From Trogon surrucura (Eukaryota > Chordata > Aves > Trogoniformes > Trogonidae), in assembly GCA_020746105.1 (NCBI GenBank), contig CM036618.1, forward strand, positions 43,698,014-43,762,013: a DNA stretch of 64,000 nt, given 5' to 3'. The notes beneath the pieces were generated by a model. The model did not search any database, was not told the origin of the DNA, and saw only the letters and a program-made list of their open reading frames with translations. How positions within the stretch are numbered: the stretch's first letter is position 1; every line of letters starts with the position of its first letter. This document shows positions 49,877-60,220 of this stretch, one piece after another. The position numbers were made by a program, and so were the translations under genes.

Positions 49877-50839
49877 GCTTTCAAACATTGGTTGAATAAT
49901 TTGCTAAATGTACTAAATTGTATTTAAAAAATTAATTTTACTATTAATTAATATAATAATGAATTATAGATGTACAGAAGGGAGAATAATCAAGATGCCT
50001 ATTGCAAACTTTTATCAGTGGGAGGAAAAAAATTGTTTTCTTAATTCTGTTAATCAATATTGAACTGAAAAGTGTAAAATATAGTCCAGACTCCTGTCTA
50101 GAGTTTTGTCCACTACTTTGTCTCTAAATCTGGATGTTGTTGTTGGTCGTGGTGGTTGTGATATTAGGTGGGGTTTTTTGTTTCTGTGTTTGGTTGATTG
50201 GATTGCAGTTTTTTCTCCTTTTTGCAACTGAGCTGCTATGGAAGCAATCAAACACAAGCGCTTCTGCTAAGAAGCAAAACAGAAGAGGGCCCTCACCGGG
50301 GACACTGTAACCAGATATTTCCAAGGGAAAATAATTCTCTCTAACAGAGGTTATTACTAAGCTGACATGCCCTTTCTTTTCCTGCTGCCCTGTGGCCTGG
50401 GAGAAAAACTGCAGAAAGATACCATACAGATATTCAGTAGAAGTAGACAAAATAAGGACTCTGGGATATTTGGAATACCTCCCATAGTTTTGGTGGGCTT
50501 TCCTACCTTCAGTTTTCTTGCTGCTTGACCTGTTTTGTCTCAACAGCCCCATTATTCACTAATAGTAACACTGGCACATTTTATATTCTTTTCCACGAAA
50601 TGGTCCTGTCTACATCTCTTTCCACATCTCTTCCCATTTAGCTAATCTTTCCTCCACAAAAAAAATAACCAGAAACTGCACAACTACATAGTCTTTGTTA
50701 TCTTCATCTGCTAACATGTCATATAATCTTCACCATGTTTTTGTCTTGTTTATTTAAGTTCTTTGGGAAAAGAATGGTCTACTGATTTTTTATTTATTTC
50801 TTTATTTTTTTTTCTTTTTCTTGTGAGAACAACATCTCT

Positions 50840-50897
50840 ATTTTCTAGTACTACTTCTTAGGTGTATAATTTTCTAGTACTACTGCTTAGGTGTATA
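50840..50897. repeat. 29-bp tandem duplication, one mismatch
   Basis: The units 50840-50868 and 50869-50897 both start ATTTTCTAGTACTACT and end TTAGGTGTATA. They differ by one base (T versus G after ACTACT). Confidence 0.93.
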
Positions 50898-51510
50898 ATT
50901 CAGAGTTCACTGGGTGCAATGGAAAGAGTTTTATCCATCCTTCCATATTCAGTTTGTTATGTGATATGATTTACAACATATTTATGAGACATCATTCAGT
51001 ATTTCTTGACCTGTGTACTAAATACATATACATAAAACTGTTACGAATCCTAGCAAATACTTTCATGAAAATCAAACAGTTACTCAAGGCAAATTTATTG
51101 AATCTAACTTTAAACACTATTGACATCTACATCTGAGCTAATCACTCTGTGCTATAGTCAAAGAAGAGAACTTGATATACCTTCTGGCTTGTAATTCATC
51201 TCGACCAGAAGTAGGCATTTCATTCAGGTCATCCCAAATGTATCTCAGATGTACCTTTCTCTAACTCGGCTGCTGAGGGAACCTAAAGTAACTAAACTAG
51301 ATCACTGAAGTCAGATGAAATATTGCTCGCTCTTATCAATTTCCATACTGACTACAATAGGTCCATGTTTTCTGAAAGTTATCAATAACCTTACTACTTT
51401 TAGGTCACATTACTTCCTGTTGTTCAAGTAAGCTATAATTTCCTATTCAGAGTGCATGAAACCATTCCAGAGATCTGTACTTTTACAATATTTGAAGAAA
51501 GTAATATTAT

Positions 51511-51690
51511 TGGTTTTGTTTGTTGGGTTATTTTTGTTTGAGATTTTTTGTTTGTCTTCTTGTAAATTTGTTTCTTTATCTTTGTTGGTTTTTGTTTGTG
51601 TGGGTTTGGGGTTTTTTTTGGTGTGTGTTTGGCTTTGGTAGTAGGGATTTTGTTGTTGTTGTTGTCTTTTGGATTTTTTTTTGTCTTTGA
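51511..51690. repeat. T/G-rich, strand-asymmetric low-complexity tract
   Basis: About 180 bases made of T and G with little C or A, including repeated GTTT and GTT units and a GGGTTTGGGG stretch. Confidence 0.8.
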
Positions 51691-52597
51691 TGCTAGTTTC
51701 TAAACTCTAGTATTAAGAAATTGACCCGTGGGTTAATATGATTCTTCTTCAGGGTGTATCAGAATGTGCACAGATTCCTGGGTATCAGCTGTTTAAGAAC
51801 ACTCACTTGTAGAAACATGGACTCTTCAGTATTAAACATTTGATCAATATGAGAGTTTCAGAGGAGAAACTAGTGTTAAAAGTTTGTTCATTCTGTGCAC
51901 TCTTTAGAGATGATTAACTGTCTTTATTATATTAAAGCAAACCCAAAGCCATCTGCCAAAGGCGATTGTGTCCAAGCACTGAAACCATTTCATGTGAAAA
52001 CTCATTTTCAGGCTCCTAATTATTTTTCATTATAGTGGCAGTGTGGAATAGATTGGAATTGGACAGTAATTGCCAGGTCTGAGCAGTGCGGACCATTGCA
52101 ATGTATCAGTTTAGATGAAGTGTGACAAGGATACATCTAGCTACTATATAACTTCCATTAAGCAACTTCCCTGTCCCTGATCATGTAACACTTCATAGAA
52201 TGTGGTCAGCACAAGGTCATAATAATGGCTTTCTGTCTGACTTCAAGTATTTTGTACACGCACAAGCTGTTAACCCTCTCTGTTAGCATAGCTCTAACAA
52301 TGTCCAGTTATTACAGTTGTCAAGGATATTTACAGTATTTCTCCACAGGGGGTAGGAGAACTTTAGAAGGTTGCAGATCTTATCTATGTATATTTTAATG
52401 CTTCATGATGCTAAAATATCCTGGAATTGAGAAACAAATTGCCCAGAAGGTAGTAAAATGTTCTTCATGTGTTAGGTCCTGCAGTGCAAATTGGAAAATA
52501 AAAGGTCTAAAACTACAGGCATTTCTTGCAGGAAAATTATTTTATCTCATATTTTCATCTTTAATTCACTTCTCCCTCATTGCTCTCTCCTTCTTTT

Positions 52598-53154
52598 CCC
52601 ATGGGACAGCAATATGTCCTTGTGGCCAAGATGGCAATTTTTATCCTGGGACATGTTAAGAAAAGTGTGTGCAGCAGGTCTAGGGAAGTTCTTCTCCCCC
52701 TCTACTCTGTCCTGGTGAGACCACACTGGGAATATTGTGTCCGGTTTTGGGCTCCCCAGTTCAAGAGAGACAGGGACCTACTGGAGAGAGTCCAGGAGAG
52801 AGCTACGAGGATGATTAAGGGACTTGAACATCTCTCCTATGAAGAGAGACTGAGAGAACTGGGGTTGTTTAGTCTTGAGAAGGCTGAGGGGATCTTCTTA
52901 TTAATGTGCATAATTATCTGAGAGGTGGGTATCAAGAGGAAGGTGCCAGTCTCTTTTCAGTGGTGTCCAGTAATAGGACAAGGACTAATGGGTATAAGCG
53001 AGAACACAGGAAGTTCCATCTCAACATGAGGAGAAACTTCTTTACTGTAAGAGTGATGGAGCACTGGCACAGGCTGCCCAGAGAGGTTGTGGGGTCTCCT
53101 TCTCTGGAGACTTTCAAAACCCACCTGAATGTGTTCCTTTGTGGCCTACCCTAG
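52598..53154 (+). pseudogene. CR1 ORF2 C-terminal remnant
   Basis: This is the region after the RT active site. It reads [81 protein letters not shown] small deletion in the RRLRGDL block then shifts the frame near 52880. A second frame continues: [52 protein letters not shown] and LCGLP, with a stop at 53152-53154. The fragment lacks the RT domain and is not functional. Confidence 0.93.
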
Positions 53155-53217
53155 GGGATCCTGCTCTGTTAAGCGATCTCTAGAGGTCCCTCCTAACCCC
53201 TAACATTCTGTGATTCC
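52598..53217 (+). mobile_element. CR1 LINE, 5'-truncated, same subfamily as the 5.5 kb copy
   Basis: It starts at ATGGGACAGCAATATGTCC, equivalent to about 6350 in the larger copy, and runs through the ORF2 C-terminus and 3' UTR to ATTCTGTGATTCCC. The two copies are very similar over their shared 650 bases. The terminal tail here is reduced to about one and a half units. Confidence 0.95.
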
Positions 53218-55599
53218 CAGAACGAAGGTATTAGGACTTGATCTAGTCATTTGTAAAGTAAACTACGCTGACTTTACTGGTCTTTTAGTCCTTTGTTTTA
53301 ATGAAATTATATGAGATGAAAATTTCCAACCTTATATTTTACTTACTAATTTTGGCTTACAATGACTTGATTTTTTTTTCAGCTCCTATTTAGAAAAGTG
53401 TATTCTCAGCCTCGTGTGTCTGTTTCCAAATACTCTCATTATTGTCTAAGGAAAAGTATCCAACATTCAAGCATCAGTATTTAATGACCAGTTCTGAAAA
53501 TGTCTTGACTTCAGTTTTTATCCTCACTATTGTAATTTAATGGAAGCATCTTTTGGCAACAGTAGCACTAAGGAGAATATTGGCTGTACCTTCCATATTG
53601 AATGCCAAATACTATAACTCTGACTCTGTGGCAGATACTCAATCAAATAAAGCTTCTTTTCAAAAGGTGATCGCAAAGTTCATCTTATCTTTTCTTACAT
53701 ACCTAATCTGTACTTTCCACACAGTGAAATTATGTGTCTCAATATTTTTGTAATGTGAGGAAATTGTACTGTATTCAGAAACATGTCATAACACTATCTT
53801 AGTTATTTCTCAAAGGCATTATATACTGTACAGATACCCTCAACATATGACATTGCTGTTCAGCAACTCAAAAGTTGCATAAAATGCTAGTTCAAGCACA
53901 TGATGATTAAAAACAATATTGATTTTATCTTCCATAAACAGTGCTAATCTTCAAAAATTTAAAGGATAGCAGTATATCACTTTGTTTTCCAATGCCATTC
54001 ACAGCAGGGACATTTTTAAAAAATAAAAAGGAGTGGAAAAATATCATTAATGAAGTTATTTGTCATCAATGAACCTGTAAATTGAAAATAATCTAAAATG
54101 TTCTGGAAGTACAAGGAATTCATAATAAAGCATTCTAAAATTGTTTTTTGTAGTTTTTTTCTTTTATTATTTTTTTCTTTTCTCAAAGGTATGTCAGCAA
54201 GTTAATTTAACTACAGTGGTTGCTGACTTGCTTTCTGCTGAAAGCTGAAGTTTGAGGGTAAAAAAATCCCCAAACTGATACATCATTCTTAATGGAAACT
54301 ATCTCCATAATATATACTGGAACATTGACAGTTTTTTTTTCAGCATATGTCAGTTTAAAGGAGATAATTATTATTTTACATACGCAATGTCTCTGATCTT
54401 CATGAGTCATATTAACTTAATTTCAAGACTGCATGCAAACCCTGACTTCTCAGCTTTACTTTCTCTAAATCTGCATATGTTTGTTCAGAGCTTTAGGACA
54501 TACTTTCTGACTCCCCTGGTGTGAAAGTTTGACCCCACTCCTCCTACAGGCAGGATGGAACTTGTATGTTTGGCCCTGACTTGATTGCCCCTTAGGTTCA
54601 TGGTGACATTTCAGTGGACTTTGTATGGTCATCCCTGCTCTTGAATGCCAACCTGTCACACGCTGTGCTGAGGCCACTGTCTCATTAAATAAATCTACTG
54701 GCAGCAAGAGGTAAAACCCTTCTGGGGTAGCTTTTCATGCAATATAACTGTATTTCAGGTAAAAACTATATGAATTGCTATATGAAGACATCATCAGTAT
54801 TCAGAGAGAATGTGCATCGCTACATATGTTCTGGCAAAGTTTCTAAACAATAGAAGGCCATAGTCTAGGATGTGACCCATAAAAAGTTTAATAAATACAA
54901 ATCTACCGAATTGCAGACTTGAGATCTAATTTGACTTTCCTGGGCATCATGTCATGTTTAACCAACTTACAGTGAATGAGACCTGTGGGAGGGAAGTGTC
55001 TACCAGTTTCCAGGTAAATCCCAACTCTTTTTGAACTGCATAGACCTCATCTCTACAGTAGAAGAACTTAGAAATTCAAATATCTACATCTGAGGCACTT
55101 CTAAAGAACTTTTGAGTAAAGGCCATTGACAAGTCAGTAAGCTAAGATTGCCATTTGTCTCTGGTAAGTGGTCTACTACATCCTAGATCCCTCCAATTTT
55201 ATCCCAGAATGTTTTTGTCTACACTCACACAACTATGATAGCTATTCTAAACAGTACATGAAATGCATGCATGTGAGCGATATATGGGAAGGATGATATT
55301 TGAGCTGGGGAATTCATACGTTGCACATATATGCTTTGATCAAGCAGTAAATGAGGTAAGAACTTCATGTTTGGCAAATACAAAGACCAAAAGGGCATAA
55401 CTCTTCTGATAGTTTTTCTCTTCCCATATGTGATCTCACACACTGAGATTCCCAACACACTCTCTTCCTACTGAGTTTGAAGCACAGTTCGTTCAAGTCA
55501 TCATCTACAAGAAATTAGTGTTGAGTAATCTATCTGCTCTAATAATTTGGATAATGAAATCAAAAGTATATCTCTTAAATTTTTTAAGAACATGAGAAG
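53218..55599. other. Non-coding AT-rich DNA, no gene seen
   Basis: No assigned gene or repeat. A less AT-rich stretch at 54510-54720 contains AATAAA near 54687 and resembles the end of an old transcript or LTR, but this could not be substantiated. Confidence 0.45.
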
Positions 55600-55972
55600 C
55601 ATGTCAGGCAGGTTGGAAGATAAGACTAGAATTAAAAATGACAGAATGAAGGAAAAACATGTTTAAATTCATCAGACAAAAATGCAAGTTAAAAAATAAT
55701 TGAAATTGCAGAAAGAATGATTCAGACTAGCAAGTGTTTATGAAGGTAAGAGTAGTGACAGGATGAAATGAGTTATCTCAGGAGGTTGTGGTGTCACCAT
55801 CATTGCATTCTTTAGAAACATCCATGAGTGACAGAGAAATCATGATAAATCCTCAGAATTCTGTTTTTGTCGTTATGTTCACTATAAAACCAATGGACAC
55901 AGTTGTAGGCAGATTGTGTAATTGTTCTTCCTGCAGAGATCTTTCCAGACCTACTTTATCTTCTTTGATTCT
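55600..55972 (+). mobile_element. Old CR1 LINE 3' relic
   Basis: It follows the CR1 end in order: GGTTGGAAGATAAGACTAGAATTA (read in parts), a decayed middle, then GAGTTATCTCAGGAGGTTGTGGTGTCACC where REVVVSP-like coding is expected, TTTAGAAACATCCATGA, and finally CAGAGATCTTTCCAGACC and TTTGATTCT at the 3' end. No frame is intact. Confidence 0.65.
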
Positions 55973-56013
55973 TACTTTGTCCTGATGTGGCACAAATGAC
56001 CAAATACACAAAT

Positions 56014-56036
56014 GTGATTCTGTGATTCTGTGAAAT
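56014..56036 (+). repeat. Isolated CR1-tail-like octamer repeat
   Basis: Two and a half GTGATTCT units typical of a CR1 tail, about 40 bases beyond the preceding CR1 relic. They may belong to it or to another tiny insertion. Confidence 0.5.
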
Positions 56037-56175
56037 GTGTAAGGAATACAACCGAAACTGGATGTGTCATTGCTTGGTCACTTGTTACCTGAGTGAGACA
56101 TGCCTGGTCATCCCTGCTGTATGCTCATGAGAGGAGTGAAGGCACATACATAGTCATTTCCTAGGAATACTGTGT

Positions 56176-56625
56176 GTCCTGAAAGAGGCAGGGGTCACCA
56201 GTATTGGGGCCATGCTGCTGAGGACACAGCTATGCTGGGCAGGGCGCGTCTCCAGGATGGAGGATCACCGCCTCCATAAAATTGTGCTCTGTGGTGAACT
56301 TGCCACCGGCTGCCGCAACAGAGGAGCCCCAAAGAGGAGATACAAGGGCTCTCTGAAACAATACCTTGGTCTTGGCCATATTGACTACCATCGGTGGTCC
56401 ACTCTGGCCTCCAATTGGGAGACGTGGAGACACACCATCCATAACGCTGCTGCCTCCTTTGAGAACACACATGGAATTAGTCTTGAGGAGAAAAGACAAC
56501 GCAGAAAGAACCGTGCCTCACCAATACCACCTAAGGAGACTTTCTGCTGTGCCTTTTGCAACTGGAATTGCCTATCCCGCATCGGCCGTTTTAGCCATCA
56601 GCGCGCTTGTAGCAAGTGTGGGTAG
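56176..56625 (+). pseudogene. LINE ORF2 C-terminal domain with C2HC zinc finger
   Basis: The frame is open from VLKEAGVTSIGAM (56176) to the TAG at 56623-56625, and 137 codons follow the first Met (56212). It reads QLCWAGRVSRMEDHRLHKIVLCGELATG, then a basic region (GAPKRRYKGSLK), then RWSTLASNWETWRHTI, then a charged helix (LEEKRQRRKNR), and a final finger CAFC-x12-HQRAC with C113, C116, H129 and C133 counted from that Met. In LINE proteins of this kind the layout WAGHV-R-M-x-x-R-L-P-K, GEL, W-x-x-A-x-x-R-x-x-W-R, finger lies after the RT domain, and the finger probably binds nucleic acid. RT and endonuclease are absent because of 5' truncation. Some family residues look substituted (for example H22 where P is usual). 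Confidence 0.75.
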
Positions 56626-56655
56626 AGCCCTTCCCATATCTTTGTTCGTGAAGCC

Positions 56656-56675
56656 TAGCCATGATGATGATGATG
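56656..56675. repeat. ATG-repeat tail of the LINE
   Basis: A short run of ATG units directly after the element's 3' UTR (CCTAGCC). Confidence 0.75.
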
Positions 56676-59600
56676 TGCTCCTAAAACAGCACCCACAAGA
56701 TACACCCCTAATTCATTTTTCCTGTTTATTCTTGGTCTGAATTGAATGTTTCTGGCTTTGTAAAAGTTGTGTAATTGTAAGACTGTGAACAGATCCTCAG
56801 CATCCCCACTGTCCCATGACAAACTTGGAAAGCTATCTCAGTTACATCGTAATTGAAGTAGCAAGCTGAGATTGTCACCTTCTAGCACTGGTAGGGCAGG
56901 ATCAGACATGTTGTGTATGTTGGTGTAAGGCAGCAAAGCCTAAATACAGCCTCAGGATTTTGTGGGCTCTCCGTGCCGCTGTATACCGAGCCTCAGACTC
57001 ACAGAATGGATGGTCTGAGCCAAACTCCCCCCTCTCAGTTTTATTTCTCACCTGTGTTGTTAGCAAGTGTCTCTGATTGAGCAGCTTAGCATATTCATTG
57101 AGGTGTACATTGCACAGGAGCTTGCCACTGAAATGCAATTTAGACAAGGGAGGCTATACAACTGGCAGGGATGTGAATAAGGATGTCACAGATGTCTGAC
57201 TGTCCAAGGAATTGGTGGCTTGATTAAACATCATGGGGTGCATGAAACACAGGCCAGATGGGGCAGCAATGATGCTAGAGAAGTGGACATGGGAATATTT
57301 AGTGGACACAGGGACATATATAGTTGCCATGTGTTTTGGTATGGATTAACTCTTATTTTTGTCAAAATGTGAAACAATATTTAAATGCAACTGACACAAT
57401 CTGGCTTTTGAATATGTCTGTAATATGAACACTTGTAGTTCAAAAAAGATTGCTTGACCCCTCAGATATTAATTCAGTTGTGGATACCAAAAGTGGAGAA
57501 GATACAGGGAAACATGTCCAACAAAGTCCAGTCATTTTAGTCTACAATATGTCTCAATTACTTTTTTTAAATTAACTTAATGCTAAGAAGTAATTTTCAA
57601 TAATATTTCAAATGCACATAGATAAATCATATATGATATTCCTGTCTTTCTTGTAAATGAGGAGAGATGTAAAAAAAAATTTAATTACAATATTACAATC
57701 TAGTAAAATATTTTTAATATGGGATTCCAAAAAAAACATAAGTTAAAAGCTATATTATTCTACGTTATTACAGTTGGATCTCATCAACATGTTACTTTAA
57801 TTAGCAAATGTACTAATGTAATACAATAATCATAAACCAAATTTTTATAAATTATATTTATATGTTGAATAAAAGTATATTTATTTAATAAAGTATATTT
57901 ATATTTCAATGTATATAAATATACATGAAAGATACTATATATTGATTCCACTGACATCAGTGGCAATCATGCTGCCTTAGTCTAATTAGGAGTTTTCACC
58001 TCAAAGTGTATAAATTATTTAAATTTGTAACCACTGTTCAGTGTAGGAACCAGTGTTCCAAAAGTCCCAAACGTATATCCTTTGCAGGATAATATAGCCT
58101 AAAATCCACCCTACTTATCTAGACATTCATTGCTGCAAAATAGCGTTATTCAGTCATGGAGTTAACTGCTCAAAGGATGTTTCTTCAAATCATGAATATT
58201 TATTTTCTTGAAACTTTTTGGTCAGTCATCTAATTTATACTCCTACTATTAACATGTCATCCTTCTGGAACTGTGTTAAGCTATGACATAAATAGAGGAT
58301 AAACATAAAAAGTGATTACCAATTGATATAGTTGAAGAATCACAGCTATTATTGTCAAGAGATTTAAATCTGCCTGAGCAATGCCTTTGAACTGAAACTG
58401 TTTAAGAATGTTAGCATGGGGCGAGAGGGTTCTTTGGCTTTTTTCTTTTATTCAGTGCTAGAAGGGAAATATCTAATACAGATTCTCTGTTCTTTTTTTT
58501 TTATGTGCAACTTTTTGCTTTTGTGTAGCCACTCTTTTCTATTGTTTGCCTAAACAGAACAACCAGAGTGAAAGAAAAAAGAAAAAATATGGGGGAGGGG
58601 AGGAGGAAAGAAAAAGAGAACAGTTATCAAGGCCTTTGAGTTGGCTAGTCAATAATCAAGTCTCCTAATCCTAAATTTGTGTTTATTAGCAATACCAAAG
58701 TACAAAACTTTCTTACAATATATGACTATATTGCTTTCACATATTTATGTATCATAGAACAAAAGGTTTAATCATTTTCCCCTCCTTGTTCACAAAACTC
58801 CTGTTGAATTCAATAGCAATTTAATACATTAAAGGAGTGAAATGTCAGGACATAATGTGTGATACATTTGTCATACCTATTCTTCAAAGATTTAAATAAC
58901 ATATATTTTGACTCTGGGCTTACATATTTTTTTTTTTGCAAAATAAGTTAGCAGATGTTTTCAGAATATTAAGACTGCATATCAAATTCAGTTTACTGTT
59001 CTGTATGTGATGTCGCTTTCTTTTTTCACTGTGTGGTGCCTTGAAATGAATGGAATGATCAGACCTCTGGAGTTTAAAAAGGAGCACAAAGGAAAATGAG
59101 AGAAGAAATAATGAAGATCAGGTTCAGTAACCTTGTATTGTATAATAGCTGTCAAAATGAAGTAGAAGTTATCAGAATGATCATATTAAGGGAGATAAGC
59201 TCTAACCAAAGTCCTATATATCAATGTCAACGCAATATCTGCAGTGAAAGTGCAAAAGTTAAGCAATGAGAATTTCCTAAGAAGGCACTGATCCTTGCAA
59301 TGTAGTTGTATAATCCATATAATTTATATGAACTATCATCCCTGTACTCTCTTGACCTCAGAGCAACTGTATATCCAACTATCTCTATTCAGACTCAGTC
59401 ATAAAACTATTAGAGGGAGTGAAAGAAGAATACACTTTTCATCAAATTTCCAGATGTAGCATGGTAGTTGAACTTTGTAACAGATCAAATTGTGTACTTT
59501 TTATTTAGCAATCCACAGATTCAAAGTACTTACAGACTTCTTATTTCCATAGTCCTGATAGACTCAAACTCTTTAATGGAAAATTCTGTGATTTGATCAC

Positions 59601-60079
59601 TTATCTATGAACAAGTTTTCATTTTACTGGTGAAAATTAGATGTATAAGCAGCCTTCATTACCAGAGGGGGAAAAAAAGACCAAACTAAGGGAGTTGTTT
59701 AACACATGATGTCACATTTTTAATTGCAATTACCATCTGAAAACTTGTCATGAATACCACATAGTTCGTTATTATTAGTTAAGCGTTAGCTGATTTATAT
59801 TGTCGAAGCACCTTTCACTCCACATTGTTTGGAATGTGACTCCGTGTGTGTGATTTCTGTGTTTGGGCTGGAAGAAGTGGATTAAAAAGTCCCTTATTAA
59901 AGAGAAATTCCATAGAACAACTTCTTTCAACATAAAAAAAAATTCCTCGTGTACTTAGGCTTTATTTCTGTGACCAAATATCTGACTCTTGGTAGTTCTG
60001 AGGAATTTGGGATCCTGCTCATCTGTAAATTTACTGTCTCCTTGACATATCTGTGCAAAGGAGAAACAGTTCATGAAAC
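56676..60079. other. Non-coding AT-rich DNA, no gene seen
   Basis: No recognisable exon or interspersed repeat. It includes a very AT-rich patch (57835-57945) with repeated AAGTATATTTAT and a purine-rich tract (58565-58620). Confidence 0.45.
58565..58620. repeat. Purine-rich tract
   Basis: Nearly all A and G over about 55 bases, with a GGGGGAGGGGAGGAGG core. Confidence 0.75.
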
Positions 60080-60220
60080 ATAGAATCATAGAATCACAGA
60101 ATCGTAGAATTGTATCAGCTGGAAGAGACCTAGAAGATCATCATGTCCAGCCTTTGTCCCAGCCCTATCAACCTACTAAACAATTCCCCCCAAAGCATCA
60201 TCCACATTTTCCAAATATGC
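60080..60220 (-). mobile_element. CR1 LINE 3'-end fragment
   Basis: A reversed tail of about three units (ATAGAATCATAGAATCACAG) is followed by AGCTGGAAGAGACCTAGAAG and decaying 3' UTR to about TTCTGTATACAG. The inner boundary is uncertain. Confidence 0.85.

Larger units (their letters stand above)
49877..52597. other. Non-coding DNA, no gene seen
   Basis: It contains a 29-bp tandem duplication (50840-50897) and a T/G-rich tract (51511-51690). The 142-codon minus-strand frame at 50124-50552 was examined. It has no recognisable domain, ends in an Asn/Thr-rich run made by a GTT-rich simple repeat, and is probably not coding. Confidence 0.45.
56176..56675 (+). mobile_element. 3' end of a non-CR1 LINE, RTE-like, with zinc finger and ATG-repeat tail
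   Basis: A C-terminal LINE coding segment is followed by a very short 3' UTR (about 35 bases) and a tail of ATG units ending at 56675. A short UTR plus a trinucleotide tail is characteristic of RTE-group elements. CpG sites are well kept (GGGCGCGTC, ATCGGCCG, AGCGCGC), unlike the CpG-poor surroundings. The left boundary is set where protein similarity begins. No convincing target duplication was found. AviRTE, a patchily distributed bird RTE, is a candidate by recollection, but an older or different zinc-finger LINE family is equally possible. Confidence 0.75.

Noticed and set aside
50124..50552. 142-codon minus-strand frame
   Set aside because: No domain. The C-terminal TTTTNNN run comes from a GTT-rich simple repeat, and composition looks non-coding.
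54510..54720. Possible 3' end of an old transcript or LTR
   Set aside because: Only a less AT-rich stretch and an AATAAA support it, with no coding or terminal structure.
56366..56740. 124-codon plus-strand frame overlapping the zinc-finger frame
   Set aside because: It is in another frame from the LINE protein match and shows no family motifs.
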